From an uncultured Oscillospiraceae bacterium (lineage in GTDB: Bacteria > Bacillota_A > Clostridia > Oscillospirales > Oscillospiraceae): a stretch of DNA of 15,185 nt. A model generated the notes under the pieces. It had not been told where the DNA came from. It saw only the letters and a program-made list of their open reading frames with translations, and made no database searches. Location of the stretch: the NCBI GenBank assembly GCA_900754605.1, contig CAAEDK010000257.1:1-15185 (forward strand), given 5' to 3'. The first letter of the stretch is position 1, and the number at the start of each line of letters is the position of its first letter. The position numbers and the translations under genes are program-made. This document shows, piece after piece, positions 7,201 through 13,091 of this stretch.

Positions 7201-9427
7201 AATCAAAGGTGCCGATGTCGGCGGCGTACTGATGGATGACACGGCCTTCGGAGTCATAGGTATTCTCTACATACACCTCGCCCTTGAAGTTCTGAACTGT
7301 GGCGAGGAGGCCGTTTTCGTAGGTGTACCGGAGGCTGTCACCGTCCGGATTCTCTGCGGAGATCAGAGAATCACCGTCATAGCTGAGAAGAATGGAACGG
7401 CCTGTGCTGTCGGTTACGGTTTCCAGATTGCCTTCGCTATTGTAGGAGAGCGCAAAGGAACCAGTATCGTTGGAGATCCGAGTGAGCTGGTCTCCATTGT
7501 ATGAGAGAGAAATAGTATTCCCATCTAAATAGGAAATGCGCTCTAACAGGCCGTTATCGCTGAAATCGTAGACAGTCCCATTCCGGTCAGACAGATGGAA
7601 GCCGGTGGAATCCCGATCCAAAGTGTAGGCAGAGCCAGCCTTGGCTTGATAAGAGCCATCGTAGATGAGGTCAAAATAAACGTCATGACCACCAGGTAGC
7701 GTTACTTTGGCATAGAGCAGGCCGGTTTCCAGGGAATAACTGTAATTGTGAGACCAGCCGTTTCCCAGAGCATGATTATGCTCCCCATCGGAGGACTCAT
7801 AATAACGTATGAAGGATAGATCATTCCTGCCGTAGAGAGCAAAATCCTGATATTCCCAGCTAAAACTGCCGGTGAGTAGGTCAACAGGATCTTCTGTAAG
7901 TTCTCGATAAAGTTCCCAAAATTGAGCCCAATCCGCAAGATTATCCTCAGAATGGTCGATTTCAAAGGCCAGGAAGCTATTATAGACCGCTGCAATATCG
8001 GTGGTGGGCTCCAGAACGATTACATAGCGGGCACCGTCTTCGTATTCGGGCAGGAAGGGCTCGGCACCTTCACTTTCGACCACGCGACCGTCCCAGAGGA
8101 TGTAGTTGATGATGGACTTGGCTGCGTCTTCCAGATCTCCATTGGAAGCAAATATCGAACCGCGATTGAAGATAACGTCATCATATGTCAGTTCCGGACG
8201 GGGGTCATCCGCCAACTCTGAGGAGGGGGATGACTCCGGGAGAGGGACCGACTCAGATGGAGCGGGTTCGATTGAGGGTGCACTTTCTTCGGGCAGAGGC
8301 ACAACACTTTCTTCTGGAGCAGGGCTAACACTTTCTTCTGGAGTGGGTACTGCGCTTTCATTCGGCAACGGCTCAGTGGTTTCAGGCAGAGTGGGAGCCT
8401 CCGTTTCGACAGGAGGTGTAGATTCTTTCATGGCACCCTCTTGTTCAGGCATCATGGGCTCCTGTGTGGCTACACTTCCCTGGAGCTCAGGTAGGTCACC
8501 AGCCATTCCGACCGGAACATGAGAAGAGAGTGCGTTGGAGAGTTGCTCTGGCGTTCCTGTAGACTCAGAAGTTGGTTCATTTTCACTGGGAATGGGATTT
8601 TCCGACTCGAAAGGCAGGAGTTCTTCTGGCCCCCCTGGGACCGGCGTTGCAGATTCGTCTGGGGCGGGAAGCTCACTTTCTTCGGGAACAGGAGACTCTG
8701 TTTCTGTTGGGGGCAGATTTCCACTTTCCTCCGGTAGAGGTGTCTCCGTCTCAACAGGAGTCGGAGTATCGGTCACTTCGGGACTTGCGACCGGTGTTTC
8801 GGTCGGTAGTGGAGAGATGTTTTCCGGAGTAGGACCGCCCTTATACTTTTCCAATGGGAGCTTCTTTCCGGCGAAGCCATATGCGTAGTCACCAATAATC
8901 GCCTTCTGAGGTCGCATACCAGTAGCAGTCTCAGAGATAATATACATCCAATCTTCCCTGGAGAGTTGGTGGCCGGTAACTTCCTCGGCCTCCTCATCCG
9001 GATTATCAATATTATCTAGGACCCGGGTTCCATAGAGATAACCGACAAAGTCCGCCAGGAAGGGCTCAGGATCGGTGGTATCCCCCGGCACCAGCTCGAC
9101 CTCATCACCAGTCCATTCATCCCCTTCCGCCATCTTGTAGAGCGCCAGACTGGCAGGTTGGGATTGTTCCAGGGTATAACCAACCTTAACCAGAGCGTTG
9201 TTACTCAGGTTTATGCCGCGATAGAAATAGTTGGTCATTTCCCCGTTGCTGTAAAGAGATATTTCCTCAGCATTGAGGACATTTTCCATGGTCATGTTCT
9301 TGAGCTCTGCAACTGTGGGAGCATAGTCGGGGTCTGCCGCAAAAGCAGCCATCGGCAACATCCCCAGAAGGAGCGCCAGGGTCAGGGTTGAAGCAACAAC
9401 GCGTGAGAACCGTTTTCGTGCCTTCAT
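1211..9427 (-). CDS. Secreted RHS/YD-repeat polymorphic toxin with C-terminal GIY-YIG nuclease
   Basis: A 2738-residue protein. The ATG at 9425-9427 is preferred over the longer open frame (to 9598) because it has an AGGAG site seven bases upstream and starts a textbook Sec signal peptide (basic MKARKR, hydrophobic core, cleavage likely after AFA at residue 30). Order of parts: an unassigned mature N-terminus (31-197); a Pro/Glu/Ser/Thr linker (198-411); a DPVDLLTGSF segment (about 513-522) that matches the opening of RHS proteins; YD repeats (about 640-2320); an RHS core with HTDRLGSV, MYDAPNKRF and terminal DPDG (2322-2435); a hydrophobic stretch (2436-2458); and a GIY-YIG nuclease (about 2614-2695). 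Such proteins (Bacillus WapA type) form a hollow shell around the tip, which is released to attack neighbouring cells. I see no LPXTG, SLH or other wall anchor. An immunity gene follows at once. It reads away from the XRE gene, which is its likeliest regulator. Confidence 0.93.
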   Translation of the reverse strand: MKARKRFSRVVASTLTLALLLGMLPMAAFAADPDYAPTVAELKNMTMENVLNAEEISLYSNGEMTNYFYRGINLSNNALVKVGYTLEQSQPASLALYKMAEGDEWTGDEVELVPGDTTDPEPFLADFVGYLYGTRVLDNIDNPDEEAEEVTGHQLSREDWMYIISETATGMRPQKAIIGDYAYGFAGKKLPLEKYKGGPTPENISPLPTETPVASPEVTDTPTPVETETPLPEESGNLPPTETESPVPEESELPAPDESATPVPGGPEELLPFESENPIPSENEPTSESTGTPEQLSNALSSHVPVGMAGDLPELQGSVATQEPMMPEQEGAMKESTPPVETEAPTLPETTEPLPNESAVPTPEESVSPAPEESVVPLPEESAPSIEPAPSESVPLPESSPSSELADDPRPELTYDDVIFNRGSIFASNGDLEDAAKSIINYILWDGRVVESEGAEPFLPEYEDGARYVIVLEPTTDIAAVYNSFLAFEIDHSEDNLADWAQFWELYRELTEDPVDLLTGSFSWEYQDFALYGRNDLSFIRYYESSDGEHNHALGNGWSHNYSYSLETGLLYAKVTLPGGHDVYFDLIYDGSYQAKAGSAYTLDRDSTGFHLSDRNGTVYDFSDNGLLERISYLDGNTISLSYNGDQLTRISNDTGSFALSYNSEGNLETVTDSTGRSILLSYDGDSLISAENPDGDSLRYTYENGLLATVQNFKGEVYVENTYDSEGRVIHQYAADIGTFDFTYDPENRRNTSTGSDGYYLSIVYDELGRIIESTNENGTQKFSYDELNQRVSETDREGNTTYYEHDNNGNISAITYPDGTSESYSYDEDRNVTSFIDRNGNTSSYTYNGNGQVLTSTDGRGNTTAYEYDAMGNLLSQTDAEGNTTTYTYDNTGNCTSVTDAKGNKSSMEYDGQGRLISQTDTQGNTVTYEYTEAGKLVKTTDAQGNIQTYVVDGNGFNSSESDWMGNHTTYERNIQNQVLKMTDPMGNSTTYGYDERGNMTVTTDANGHSTTYTYDAAGQMISMTTANGGTWSYKYDKDGRQVSSTDPAGGTSTTVYDSTGRTSSTTDARGAETSYAYDGVGNNTRTKDALGNSTVMEYDANGNLLSQTDRTGAKTTYTYDANNRMVSSVDALGQTTHYSYDEVGNLISTTTPEGNQTSTEYDTLNQASSFTDALGRITAQEYDTLGRVTKTTYADGSSVSYTYDANGQVLTTTNEMGGVISYTYDADGHMLTMTDPMGGVTRSTYDAVGNVLSKTTPMGFTTTYTYDGDNNIASVTDANGATTTYTYDAADRVSTVTDALGGTTSYTYDAVGNQSTVTDSEGGVTRYEYDLLGRITAITDARGARTTYAYDNEGRQTNETDALNYSASKTYDAIGQLIQEADKNGNTWHYTYDKDGRRTSQTDPLGNTTTYEYDAVGNLLKITSAMGHTTRYTYDERDRKTSQTDALGHTTTFLYDRLGRVVGTTNKDGTETSNVYDANGNLLSTTDALGNVVSYAYDADGRMSSITNAMGGVTSFTYDAAGNLLSTTDTMGGVTSNVYDVNGNLTSTTDAVGNTTSYTYDKLGRALSITDANGGVTYAQYDANGNIVKTTDPEGNVTSYTYDARNQLTSYTDAEGYTFFYTYDGNGNVVSETDGNGNTTRYVYDGLNRVVEQINAEGNPSTNEYDADGRMIKAIDEEGAVTAYTYDENGRLTQMTNALGFSTSFEYDAMDRVVKVTDAKGNATTYTYDAVGNVSTETNAKGVTTSYVYDANYNLTSLTDAAGTSTYLYDAMDRVVGQTDRRGNTQWFRYDAIGRITAVRDKNGNLTEYIYDGNGNIVKTIDALGTEAVFTYNKNDQLISMDLHRMDTVNNVDSHEITLYEYDGRNLVTKEINALGDSTLYVYDGNGNLVSKTDADGYVTEYSYTALDLVQSINYNGGKAVSYQYNKVGELIQMDDWTGTNTFELDLLRQLKKATDHKGNVTEYTYDEVGNQVTVKYPDGGIVSNFYDAVNNLTSVIDPDKGTYAYTYDDANRPVKLHYPNGWVEEYTYDAEGNLIKTVDIDPFQLYNKTPSIKFEYTYDAEGNVTHEFQRDSDAVENKKSHTDYTYDALNRLTGSTRKLEIYPYNTLSYTYTYDTLGNLLQEAGPTTKDLDTYQYNDLNQMTAKRVCGYEQTITRIHNYGYTYDKRGNLVKEEEICSPTTTGPETITIATYKYDETNRMVQGTNKAGEASLYTFNGLGVRVGSELILEDNTHGYTDFHCQSPSIETTVGGPHGPEVVKADYVIDYTRLDVDQRVLMKSEEDGYDFRYVYGLDKVQVKVTGEGSDWWGQNIQKCVNMAYVHTDRLGSVVNLSDQYGRVTARADYTDWGEVRAYTDITVDQGFRILLPELTYATHEYDDVLDQFYAKARMYDAPNKRFTAMDPLKGTPDNPTQYIQYLYVENAPITKIDPDGRMALTVVLSAGAFTLIAAGSVILFKGLQELCRTVADMVYPNLVDGYNRVINDINRGVRTFETYFESIQEYEEYTKTLTNIQDIGKFDQATIGAYVPSTSELEGELLDALGVGANTLERNELKSYIQSIKNSAYDYLVTVVDGSAIVTYAGTEDYKEYFTKIRCEVKAKVEARANQKLERGYCVYVLNIPPKNDVVYVGMTVEPERRLASHNASGKFGDKRVDLTVVAKATDKNDARAKEMFYMTIYFDELYAAAYNRIRSISPEKMGSDKYSNTVKVLAEMVGDITENELLCMLEETVPPGFGH
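1343..1588 (-). other. GIY-YIG (URI-type) nuclease domain of the toxin tip
   Basis: Residues of about 2614-2695 of the RHS protein. The first strand reads GYCVYVLN (2614 on) and the second VVYVGMT (2628 on), which are the GIY and YIG motifs. They are followed by EPERRLASH with the conserved arginine at 2639 or 2640, a glutamate in AKEMF (2673) fitting the metal-binding catalytic residue, and an asparagine in AAYNRI (2690) fitting the usual closing motif. All expected positions are filled, so the domain looks active. The substrate (DNA or RNA) cannot be told from sequence; URI-type tips are an established class in polymorphic toxins. Confidence 0.85.
2465..7510 (-). repeat. YD/RHS repeat array inside the toxin gene
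   Basis: About 1680 residues built from units of roughly 21 residues of the type G-N-x-T-x-Y-x-Y-D-x-x-G-x-x-x-x-x-T-D-A. On the DNA level this shows as endlessly recurring plus-strand words such as catcataggta and gcatcggt. In solved RHS and TcC proteins these repeats form a spiralling beta-sheet cocoon enclosing the toxic tip. By length the array should hold about 80 units. The regular codon phase also leaves the opposite strand almost free of stops. Confidence 0.93.
8195..8836 (-). other. Pro/Glu/Ser/Thr-rich linker in the toxin N-terminus
   Basis: Residues 198-411 are of low complexity, with repeated short words such as PLPEES, PAPEES, PTPEES and TPVPG. It separates the mature N-terminal segment (31-197) from the region that opens the RHS shell. 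Extended acidic proline-rich stretches of this kind in Gram-positive surface proteins usually act as stalks through the wall; that role is inferred here. A short less repetitive patch lies near residues 296-330. Confidence 0.85.
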
Positions 9428-9782
9428 ATGTATACTCCTCTCATATCGTTCTGATAGCCCGACTTCCTTGGGACACCAGAAACTAGCCCCCTTTCCTTTT
9501 CTGAATATTGAAAATAAGTTTTCCAAAGAAGTCCTTCTATATATTGTAGTGGGCAAAAACGCAGAAATCGTGACATATAATATTAAAAAATTTGTCAAAT
9601 TTAATATTGTAAAATAAGAGAAAGAAGCAAATATGATAGCTCAAAATATTCTTTTAATAGTATCATTTCAAAAAAATATTATTTAAAAAAGTATATATTT
9701 AAAATTATGATAAAAATTATTATTTTAATCATCCTACCGATAGATAGAAATTGGCTATCATATTATGGTAGGTGGTGATATG
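9428..9782. promoter_or_regulatory. AT-rich divergent intergenic region between toxin and XRE regulator
   Basis: About 350 bases with no convincing gene, very AT-rich between 9590 and 9730. It must hold the promoters of both divergent genes. On the minus strand a TTGACA hexamer (9598-9593) is followed at 15 bases by TATGTC, a weak pair, and a separate TACAAT lies at 9548-9543 without a good partner. On the plus strand many TATAAT-like words occur, so no one promoter can be singled out. The toxin ribosome binding site AGGAG lies near 9435-9439. The frame of the toxin stays open up to 9598, but this extension carries no start with a ribosome binding site and reads unlike a protein. Confidence 0.6.
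9733..9772 (+). promoter_or_regulatory. Inverted repeat over the XRE ribosome binding site
   Basis: CCTACC at 9733-9738 pairs with GGTAGG at 9767-9772, and inside it GATAG (9743-9747) pairs with CTATC (9755-9759), leaving a seven-base loop. The right outer arm overlaps the start of the AGGTGG ribosome binding site (9770-9775). It may be an operator for the XRE protein or an RNA hairpin that damps its translation. Confidence 0.5.
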
Positions 9783-10124
9783 ATGGCAGACTATCCCAAA
9801 CAATTAAGGGAGCGGATAACCAAGTTTCGGGAACAAAAAGGGGTATCGGAAAGCAGGATGTCCAGAGAGCTGGGACAAAGCAAATGTTATCTGCAGCAGA
9901 TATCTTCTGGAAAAACGCTGCCTTCCATGGGAGCATTTTTCAGGATATATGAATATCTTGAGACGCTACCGATAGAATTCTTTTGGGATGACGGAATTGA
10001 TTCGATATATATGCATGAGCTTCTGGGGCGTGTAAAAAGTATGACAAAGGAAGATGCCGACTACTTGCTCATGTCGGCAAAATATTTGAGCGGCCGGGGA
10101 TATACTTCAAAAAATCAAATCTGA
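9783..10124 (+). CDS. XRE-family helix-turn-helix regulator
   Basis: A 113-residue small DNA-binding protein. Three ATGs are possible (9765, 9780, 9783). The last is taken because the AGGTGG at 9770-9775 sits seven bases before it, whereas it lies within the coding region if 9765 is used. Residues of about 7-66 form the XRE/Cro-type domain: LRERITKFREQKG, then VSESRMSREL and the recognition helix around SKCYLQQISSG, ending in IYEYLETLPIEFF. The remaining 45 residues are helical (SMTKEDADYLLMSAKYLSG) and probably serve dimerisation. Divergent from the RHS toxin, it is the most likely controller of that gene and of itself; this is inferred from position. A terminator follows, so it is probably transcribed alone. 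It has no peptidase or sensor domain. Confidence 0.87.
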   Translation: MADYPKQLRERITKFREQKGVSESRMSRELGQSKCYLQQISSGKTLPSMGAFFRIYEYLETLPIEFFWDDGIDSIYMHELLGRVKSMTKEDADYLLMSAKYLSGRGYTSKNQI

Positions 10125-10157
10125 TTTTTCAAAAGCGACCTGGAAAGGCGCAAAGTG

Positions 10158-10200
10158 CAAGCCCTTGGAGGAACATTCTTCCGGGGCTTGTCTTTCTGTG
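10158..10200 (+). terminator. Likely Rho-independent terminator after the XRE gene
   Basis: CAAGCCC (10158-10164) pairs with GGGCTTG (10184-10190), with an inner stem GGAGGAA / TTCTTCC holding one G-T pair and a very short loop. The tail TCTTTCTGTG is only moderately T-rich, so efficiency is uncertain. It separates the regulator from the sigma factor operon. Confidence 0.6.
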
Positions 10201-10226
10201 TGTGTTTATAAAAGGGTGAGGCTTAA

Positions 10227-10724
10227 ATGAAAAAGAAACCATGGAAGAGGTTAAGTCAGTCAGATTCTGAAGCTGTGATGCGGTTGGTGGATGAATATCA
10301 GTCGAGCATAAAACGGATCATTGTATCCGTCTTAAAAGGACAATGGCCAGATGCAGTGGATGATATACTTCAAGATACATATGAGGAGATATGCAGACAG
10401 CTCAATTTGATTGAGGAGGCAGAGAATCGGCGCGCATATGTGTGTAAGATTGCAGCCAGACTGGCGATTCAAGCGCACAGAAAATTAGGGCGGGATCTTC
10501 CGTTGGACGAAGACGTCCCTGCACCGGAGGATTTATCCTTCAACCTGGATACGATTCTACCCTGCAGCCTATCTCCATCCGATAAGAGATTGTTGAAAAG
10601 AGTCTATGAGGAGCAGGACAATATCGTAGACATTGCGAAAGAATTCGGAAAGAAGGATACCGCGCTTCGACAGCAGTTAAAACGGGCCCGCGACCAAGTC
10701 AAAAAGATTATTATGAAGGAATAA
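10227..10724 (+). CDS. ECF-type RNA polymerase sigma factor
   Basis: A 165-residue protein of ECF length. Residues of about 15-86 fit sigma region 2: a helix VMRLVDEYQSSIKRIIVSVL, then DAVDDILQDTYEEIC, then RRAYVCKIAARLAIQAHRK, where core binding and -10 recognition take place. A short linker follows, and residues of about 116-162 fit region 4, with a helix-turn-helix in NIVDIAKEFGKKDTALRQQL and the basic tail KRARDQVKKI that reads the -35 element. GGGTGAGG lies before the ATG. The next gene encodes a membrane protein of anti-sigma architecture, which supports the assignment. It presumably directs transcription of its own operon and a small regulon. Region 2 is somewhat divergent, so a sigma-like regulator that does not act as a full sigma factor is a lesser possibility. 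Confidence 0.82.
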   Translation: MKKKPWKRLSQSDSEAVMRLVDEYQSSIKRIIVSVLKGQWPDAVDDILQDTYEEICRQLNLIEEAENRRAYVCKIAARLAIQAHRKLGRDLPLDEDVPAPEDLSFNLDTILPCSLSPSDKRLLKRVYEEQDNIVDIAKEFGKKDTALRQQLKRARDQVKKIIMKE

Positions 10725-10788
10725 ATTTAAATAGCATGTCACGTTTTAGAAAATAGGACCCACTAATAATAGTGAGGAGGTAGATAAG

Positions 10789-11652
10789 ATGTTGCAGCGG
10801 AACGGTGAGGACATTGCTTCTAAAAGCGTCTTCAACGAAGCTAATTTGAAAGAACATCTTAGGGGAAAGACCGCAGATGAACTGATTGAGGAGTTGGAAA
10901 AACTTTATGATGAGGAGGAACTGACTGGGGAAGAATTTGATCCGCGGATTGTAGAGATCTATATTGAAGCCATGGAGAAGGTAAGCCCCCCAGATCCTGC
11001 CGCTGAACGTGCGTTTGATCGATCTTGGGCGCTGTTCCACACGAAGCATCGTGTCGAAAAAGAACCTTCCAGTTCTCATAGAGCTGTAAAAATTCGATGG
11101 CGTATCGAAGCTGCCGTGCTTATAGTTATTTTCTTATGCGTATCCGCTGCAGCATTTGGTTGGAAGGATTATATTATTACATGGAAAGATGAACTGTTTG
11201 GAACAGTGCCGCACATACCAGGGACTATGGAACTTAAGGAACCGAATGTGTCTGGCTATCGTTCATTGAAGGAAGCTGTTCAAAAGTATACTGACATTTC
11301 GGTCGTGCCCGGATGGATTCCTCCTGGGTATACGATTGACGAGATCTATGAGATGGAAGTCGAGTCAGCTGACGTTATATCGGCAACATATAGAGACGGA
11401 CAGAAAAGTATTGTTATCAGAGTATTTTGCTACCGAAATACGGAAGATATTTCGGATTTGTGGGTAGAAAAGGATTCTGGTCTGTATAAAGACACTTACC
11501 AGACGCACGGAATTGAACATGCCATCTCAGAAAATTATGGACACACGCAGATAATGTGGAGAAATGGTCAATGCACATGTAGTATTACAGGGGATATTTC
11601 CCGAGCAGACGCTGAAAGAATGATCAATTCTATCTATGAAAACGGGGGATAA
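10789..11652 (+). CDS. Membrane anti-sigma factor candidate with DUF4367-like outer domain
   Basis: A 287-residue single-pass membrane protein. Residues 1 to about 100 are cytoplasmic, acidic and helical (TADELIEELEKLYDEEE), where a partner sigma factor would be held. Residues 107-124 (EAAVLIVIFLCVSAAAFGW) form the membrane segment. The outer part from about 158 to 285 shows the DUF4367 pattern: SLKEAVQKY, VPGWIPPGYTIDEIY, repeated beta strands with YRDGQKSIVIRVF, a late tryptophan (IMWRNGQ) and a closing SRADAERMINSIY helix. GAGGAGGT precedes the ATG, next to a small inverted repeat CACTA/TAGTG (10761-10774). The 64 bases from the sigma gene contain no terminator, so both are likely cotranscribed. 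I see no zinc-finger HxxxCxxC anti-sigma motif, so the anti-sigma role rests on topology and gene pairing. C261 and C263 are both on the outer side and might form or sense a disulfide. Confidence 0.75.
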   Translation: MLQRNGEDIASKSVFNEANLKEHLRGKTADELIEELEKLYDEEELTGEEFDPRIVEIYIEAMEKVSPPDPAAERAFDRSWALFHTKHRVEKEPSSSHRAVKIRWRIEAAVLIVIFLCVSAAAFGWKDYIITWKDELFGTVPHIPGTMELKEPNVSGYRSLKEAVQKYTDISVVPGWIPPGYTIDEIYEMEVESADVISATYRDGQKSIVIRVFCYRNTEDISDLWVEKDSGLYKDTYQTHGIEHAISENYGHTQIMWRNGQCTCSITGDISRADAERMINSIYENGG

Positions 11653-11654
11653 CA

Positions 11655-12107
11655 ATGAAAAAAAGACTTGGAACTGTACTTTTATTAGCACTCTTTGTCA
11701 TTTCCAGTATGATGCCTACCTCTGCAGCCACAGCAGAGATCTGGAATGAAGCAAGAGCCAGCCACTACTTTGATGCATATATGCTGGGCATATCCGCGAA
11801 GGGAGGGGGCGAAATGGCGGTTTCGTTCGGTGTATTCGGGACAGATACTATGGATAAAATTGGAGTATATAGTCTGCGGATTGAAAGCGAAATCGCCCCC
11901 AACAAATGGATAGAAGAATTCACTGTATACGGAAGCAGTGATCCGGACACTTTCTATGCTATGGATACAATACAGCACGGCGGCGATTTCTATTTTGACG
12001 GAATGCCGGGTGTAAAATATCGTGCTGTAATGGTGGCATATGCTAAAAATGCTTCCGGCTATGAATATAGCAAGGAGATGGCATGCACAGGACGGTACTG
12101 TGAATAA
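11655..12107 (+). CDS. Small secreted protein of unknown function
   Basis: A 150-residue protein, two bases after the previous stop, so translationally coupled to the anti-sigma candidate; the ribosome binding site GGGGG lies in the end of that gene. MKKR and a hydrophobic stretch (residues 6-20) form a Sec signal peptide, cleaved probably after TSA (24) or ATA (27). The mature part is predicted beta-rich, with alternating patterns such as MAVSFGVFGTD, VYSLRIESEI and VKYRAVMVAYA, suggesting one compact immunoglobulin-like or jelly-roll sandwich. Two cysteines at 144 and 149 near the end could form a disulfide. I do not recognise the family. Position suggests a ligand, target or effector of the sigma/anti-sigma pair. 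Confidence 0.8.
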   Translation: MKKRLGTVLLLALFVISSMMPTSAATAEIWNEARASHYFDAYMLGISAKGGGEMAVSFGVFGTDTMDKIGVYSLRIESEIAPNKWIEEFTVYGSSDPDTFYAMDTIQHGGDFYFDGMPGVKYRAVMVAYAKNASGYEYSKEMACTGRYCE

Positions 12108-12180
12108 AAATATTTACATTTCTGCAGGTAAAGTTATATATCTCGAACCTTTATCTAATATCTAAGCTGGTCAGTGCGCA

Positions 12181-12226
12181 AAAAACAGAGAGTAGGAGTA
12201 TACCCCTACTCTCTGTTTTAATTTTT
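12181..12226 (+). terminator. Strong terminator of the sigma factor operon
   Basis: ACAGAGAGTAGG (12185-12196) pairs perfectly with CCTACTCTCTGT (12205-12216), extended by A-T pairs, and runs into TTTTAATTTTT. It lies 73 bases past the stop of the small secreted protein. The A-run on the left means it could also work for minus-strand transcripts. Confidence 0.9.
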
Positions 12227-12466
12227 ATATGGGAAAATAAAGTACATTAAAGCAAGGGACAAAATATGGTGGGGACGCTCAACGGCGTATGCCAACGAGA
12301 TCAAGCGGCTCTTTTTGCGTCCATCCAGCTCTTTGGTCGAGTTGGATGGACGCTTTTTGTTTGCTGACATAAAAAATCTCGAAAAAAGTTTTTAATCCGG
12401 ACATGAGCTGTCCGCTTTAACCTGTATGATTCGGCCATGGAGGTAAAAGGGGGGGAGTGTGTGAGG
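12227..12466 (+). other. Gene-free spacer between sigma operon and regulator of the right block
   Basis: Apart from the terminator at 12317-12358, I see no convincing gene. A 33-codon frame at 12266-12367 with a passable ribosome binding site, and a 5'-less frame ending at 12395 (with words such as ANEIKRLF and VELDGRFLF), both run through the terminator hairpin. Either could be a relic. The stretch marks the change from AT-richer DNA to the GC-richer right block. Confidence 0.5.
12317..12358 (+). terminator. Second strong terminator without an obvious upstream gene
   Basis: GCGTCCATCCA (12317-12327) pairs perfectly with TGGATGGACGC (12343-12353), with a further CTC/GAG pair inside, followed directly by TTTTT (12354-12358). 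It is only active on the plus strand, because the opposite side has A-runs. Its own transcript is unknown. Confidence 0.88.
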
Positions 12467-12778
12467 ATGAACGATCGGCAACAGCAGCTTATCAGCCTGC
12501 TGTGTCAGCGTCGGAGTGATAGCATTCAAAATCTGGCGATGGAACTTGGTGTCTGTGAGCGAACGATTCGCCGGGATATTGAAGAACTCACACTTACTTA
12601 CCCAATCGAGACTGTCCGTGGCCGATATGGCGGTGGGGTCAGGATGGCAGACTGGTACTTTCAGGACCGGCCAAAACTGACTCCCAAACAAACAGCGCTG
12701 CTCAAACGCCTAGCTATTGGGCTGCATGGTGAAGATTTAGATGAGATGAATCGAATTCTCACCCACTTTGCTTCCTGA
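12467..12778 (+). CDS. DeoR-type winged-helix transcriptional regulator, short form
   Basis: A 103-residue protein. The start at 12467 is taken since the G-rich site at 12449-12457 lies nine bases before it and the protein then begins MNDRQQQLISLL, as DeoR-like domains do. Residues 1 to about 57 form a winged helix: DSIQNLAMELGVCERTIRRDIEELT contains the helix-turn-helix, and PIETVRGRYGGGV forms the wing. The remaining part (LTPKQTALLKRLAIGL) is short, with none of the sugar-phosphate sensor domain of full DeoR proteins. Small regulators of this type are common in integrative elements of Clostridia, near replication and transfer genes. It is likely to act on the following helicase operon, from which it is separated by a structured leader. 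Confidence 0.85.
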   Translation: MNDRQQQLISLLCQRRSDSIQNLAMELGVCERTIRRDIEELTLTYPIETVRGRYGGGVRMADWYFQDRPKLTPKQTALLKRLAIGLHGEDLDEMNRILTHFAS

Positions 12779-13091
12779 AGGAGCCTGACTACAGGCCCCA
12801 TTGTTCTTTGACAAGTTCATACCAGCAGCGCGGAACACCACACAGACACCAGATCCAATGTGCGCCAAGACCCGGAGGCCCCTGCGGGGCCTCGGCGAGC
12901 GATACCACAGCGGATCGGACGGCCCCGGCAAGGTCGTTTTCTCATTCCCTGGACTGAAAGCAGTAGAGGTCCCCGGAATGTGTTTGTGAAGGTCTGCCAC
13001 ACCTTTTCCGTGCTGTTCCTAACTCACCGGGGGAGCGAGCTGCAAATGCGGTGAGATGATCAGTAACCAAACAAATGATATGAGGATTTGA
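12779..13091 (+). promoter_or_regulatory. Structured non-coding leader before the helicase gene
   Basis: Over 313 bases I see no credible gene; the short frames here read as low-quality composition. Two perfect inverted repeats stand out: GAGGCCCC / GGGGCCTC (12875-12893, loop TGC) and CTCACCG / CGGTGAG (13023-13055). A small stem GCCTG / CAGGC (12783-12796) follows the regulator's stop. None has a T-tract, so they are not ordinary terminators. They may be an operator, a transcript leader or part of a transfer origin. Confidence 0.5.

Noticed and set aside
2465..7510. Short recurring DNA words that could suggest a CRISPR or tandem satellite
   Set aside because: The words recur at a spacing of about 63 bases in one codon phase and encode YD repeats, with no constant repeats and unique spacers of CRISPR type.
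9428..9598. 57-codon in-frame extension of the toxin gene upstream of its signal peptide
   Set aside because: The downstream ATG has a good ribosome binding site and starts a textbook signal peptide. The extension lies in promoter-like AT-rich DNA and would hide the signal peptide inside the protein.
12266..12367. 33-codon frame with a passable AAGGGA site
   Set aside because: It runs through a strong terminator hairpin and its product resembles nothing I know. A leader peptide remains conceivable but unsupported.
12227..12395. Reading frame without start codon, ending in a TAA at 12393-12395, with protein-like composition
   Set aside because: No start codon, overlaps the terminator, and no family is recognisable; at best a gene remnant.
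12801..13054. Several 60-90 codon frames on both strands before the helicase
   Set aside because: They overlap each other, lack ribosome binding sites and are rich in Arg, Pro and Gly, as expected from random GC-rich DNA.
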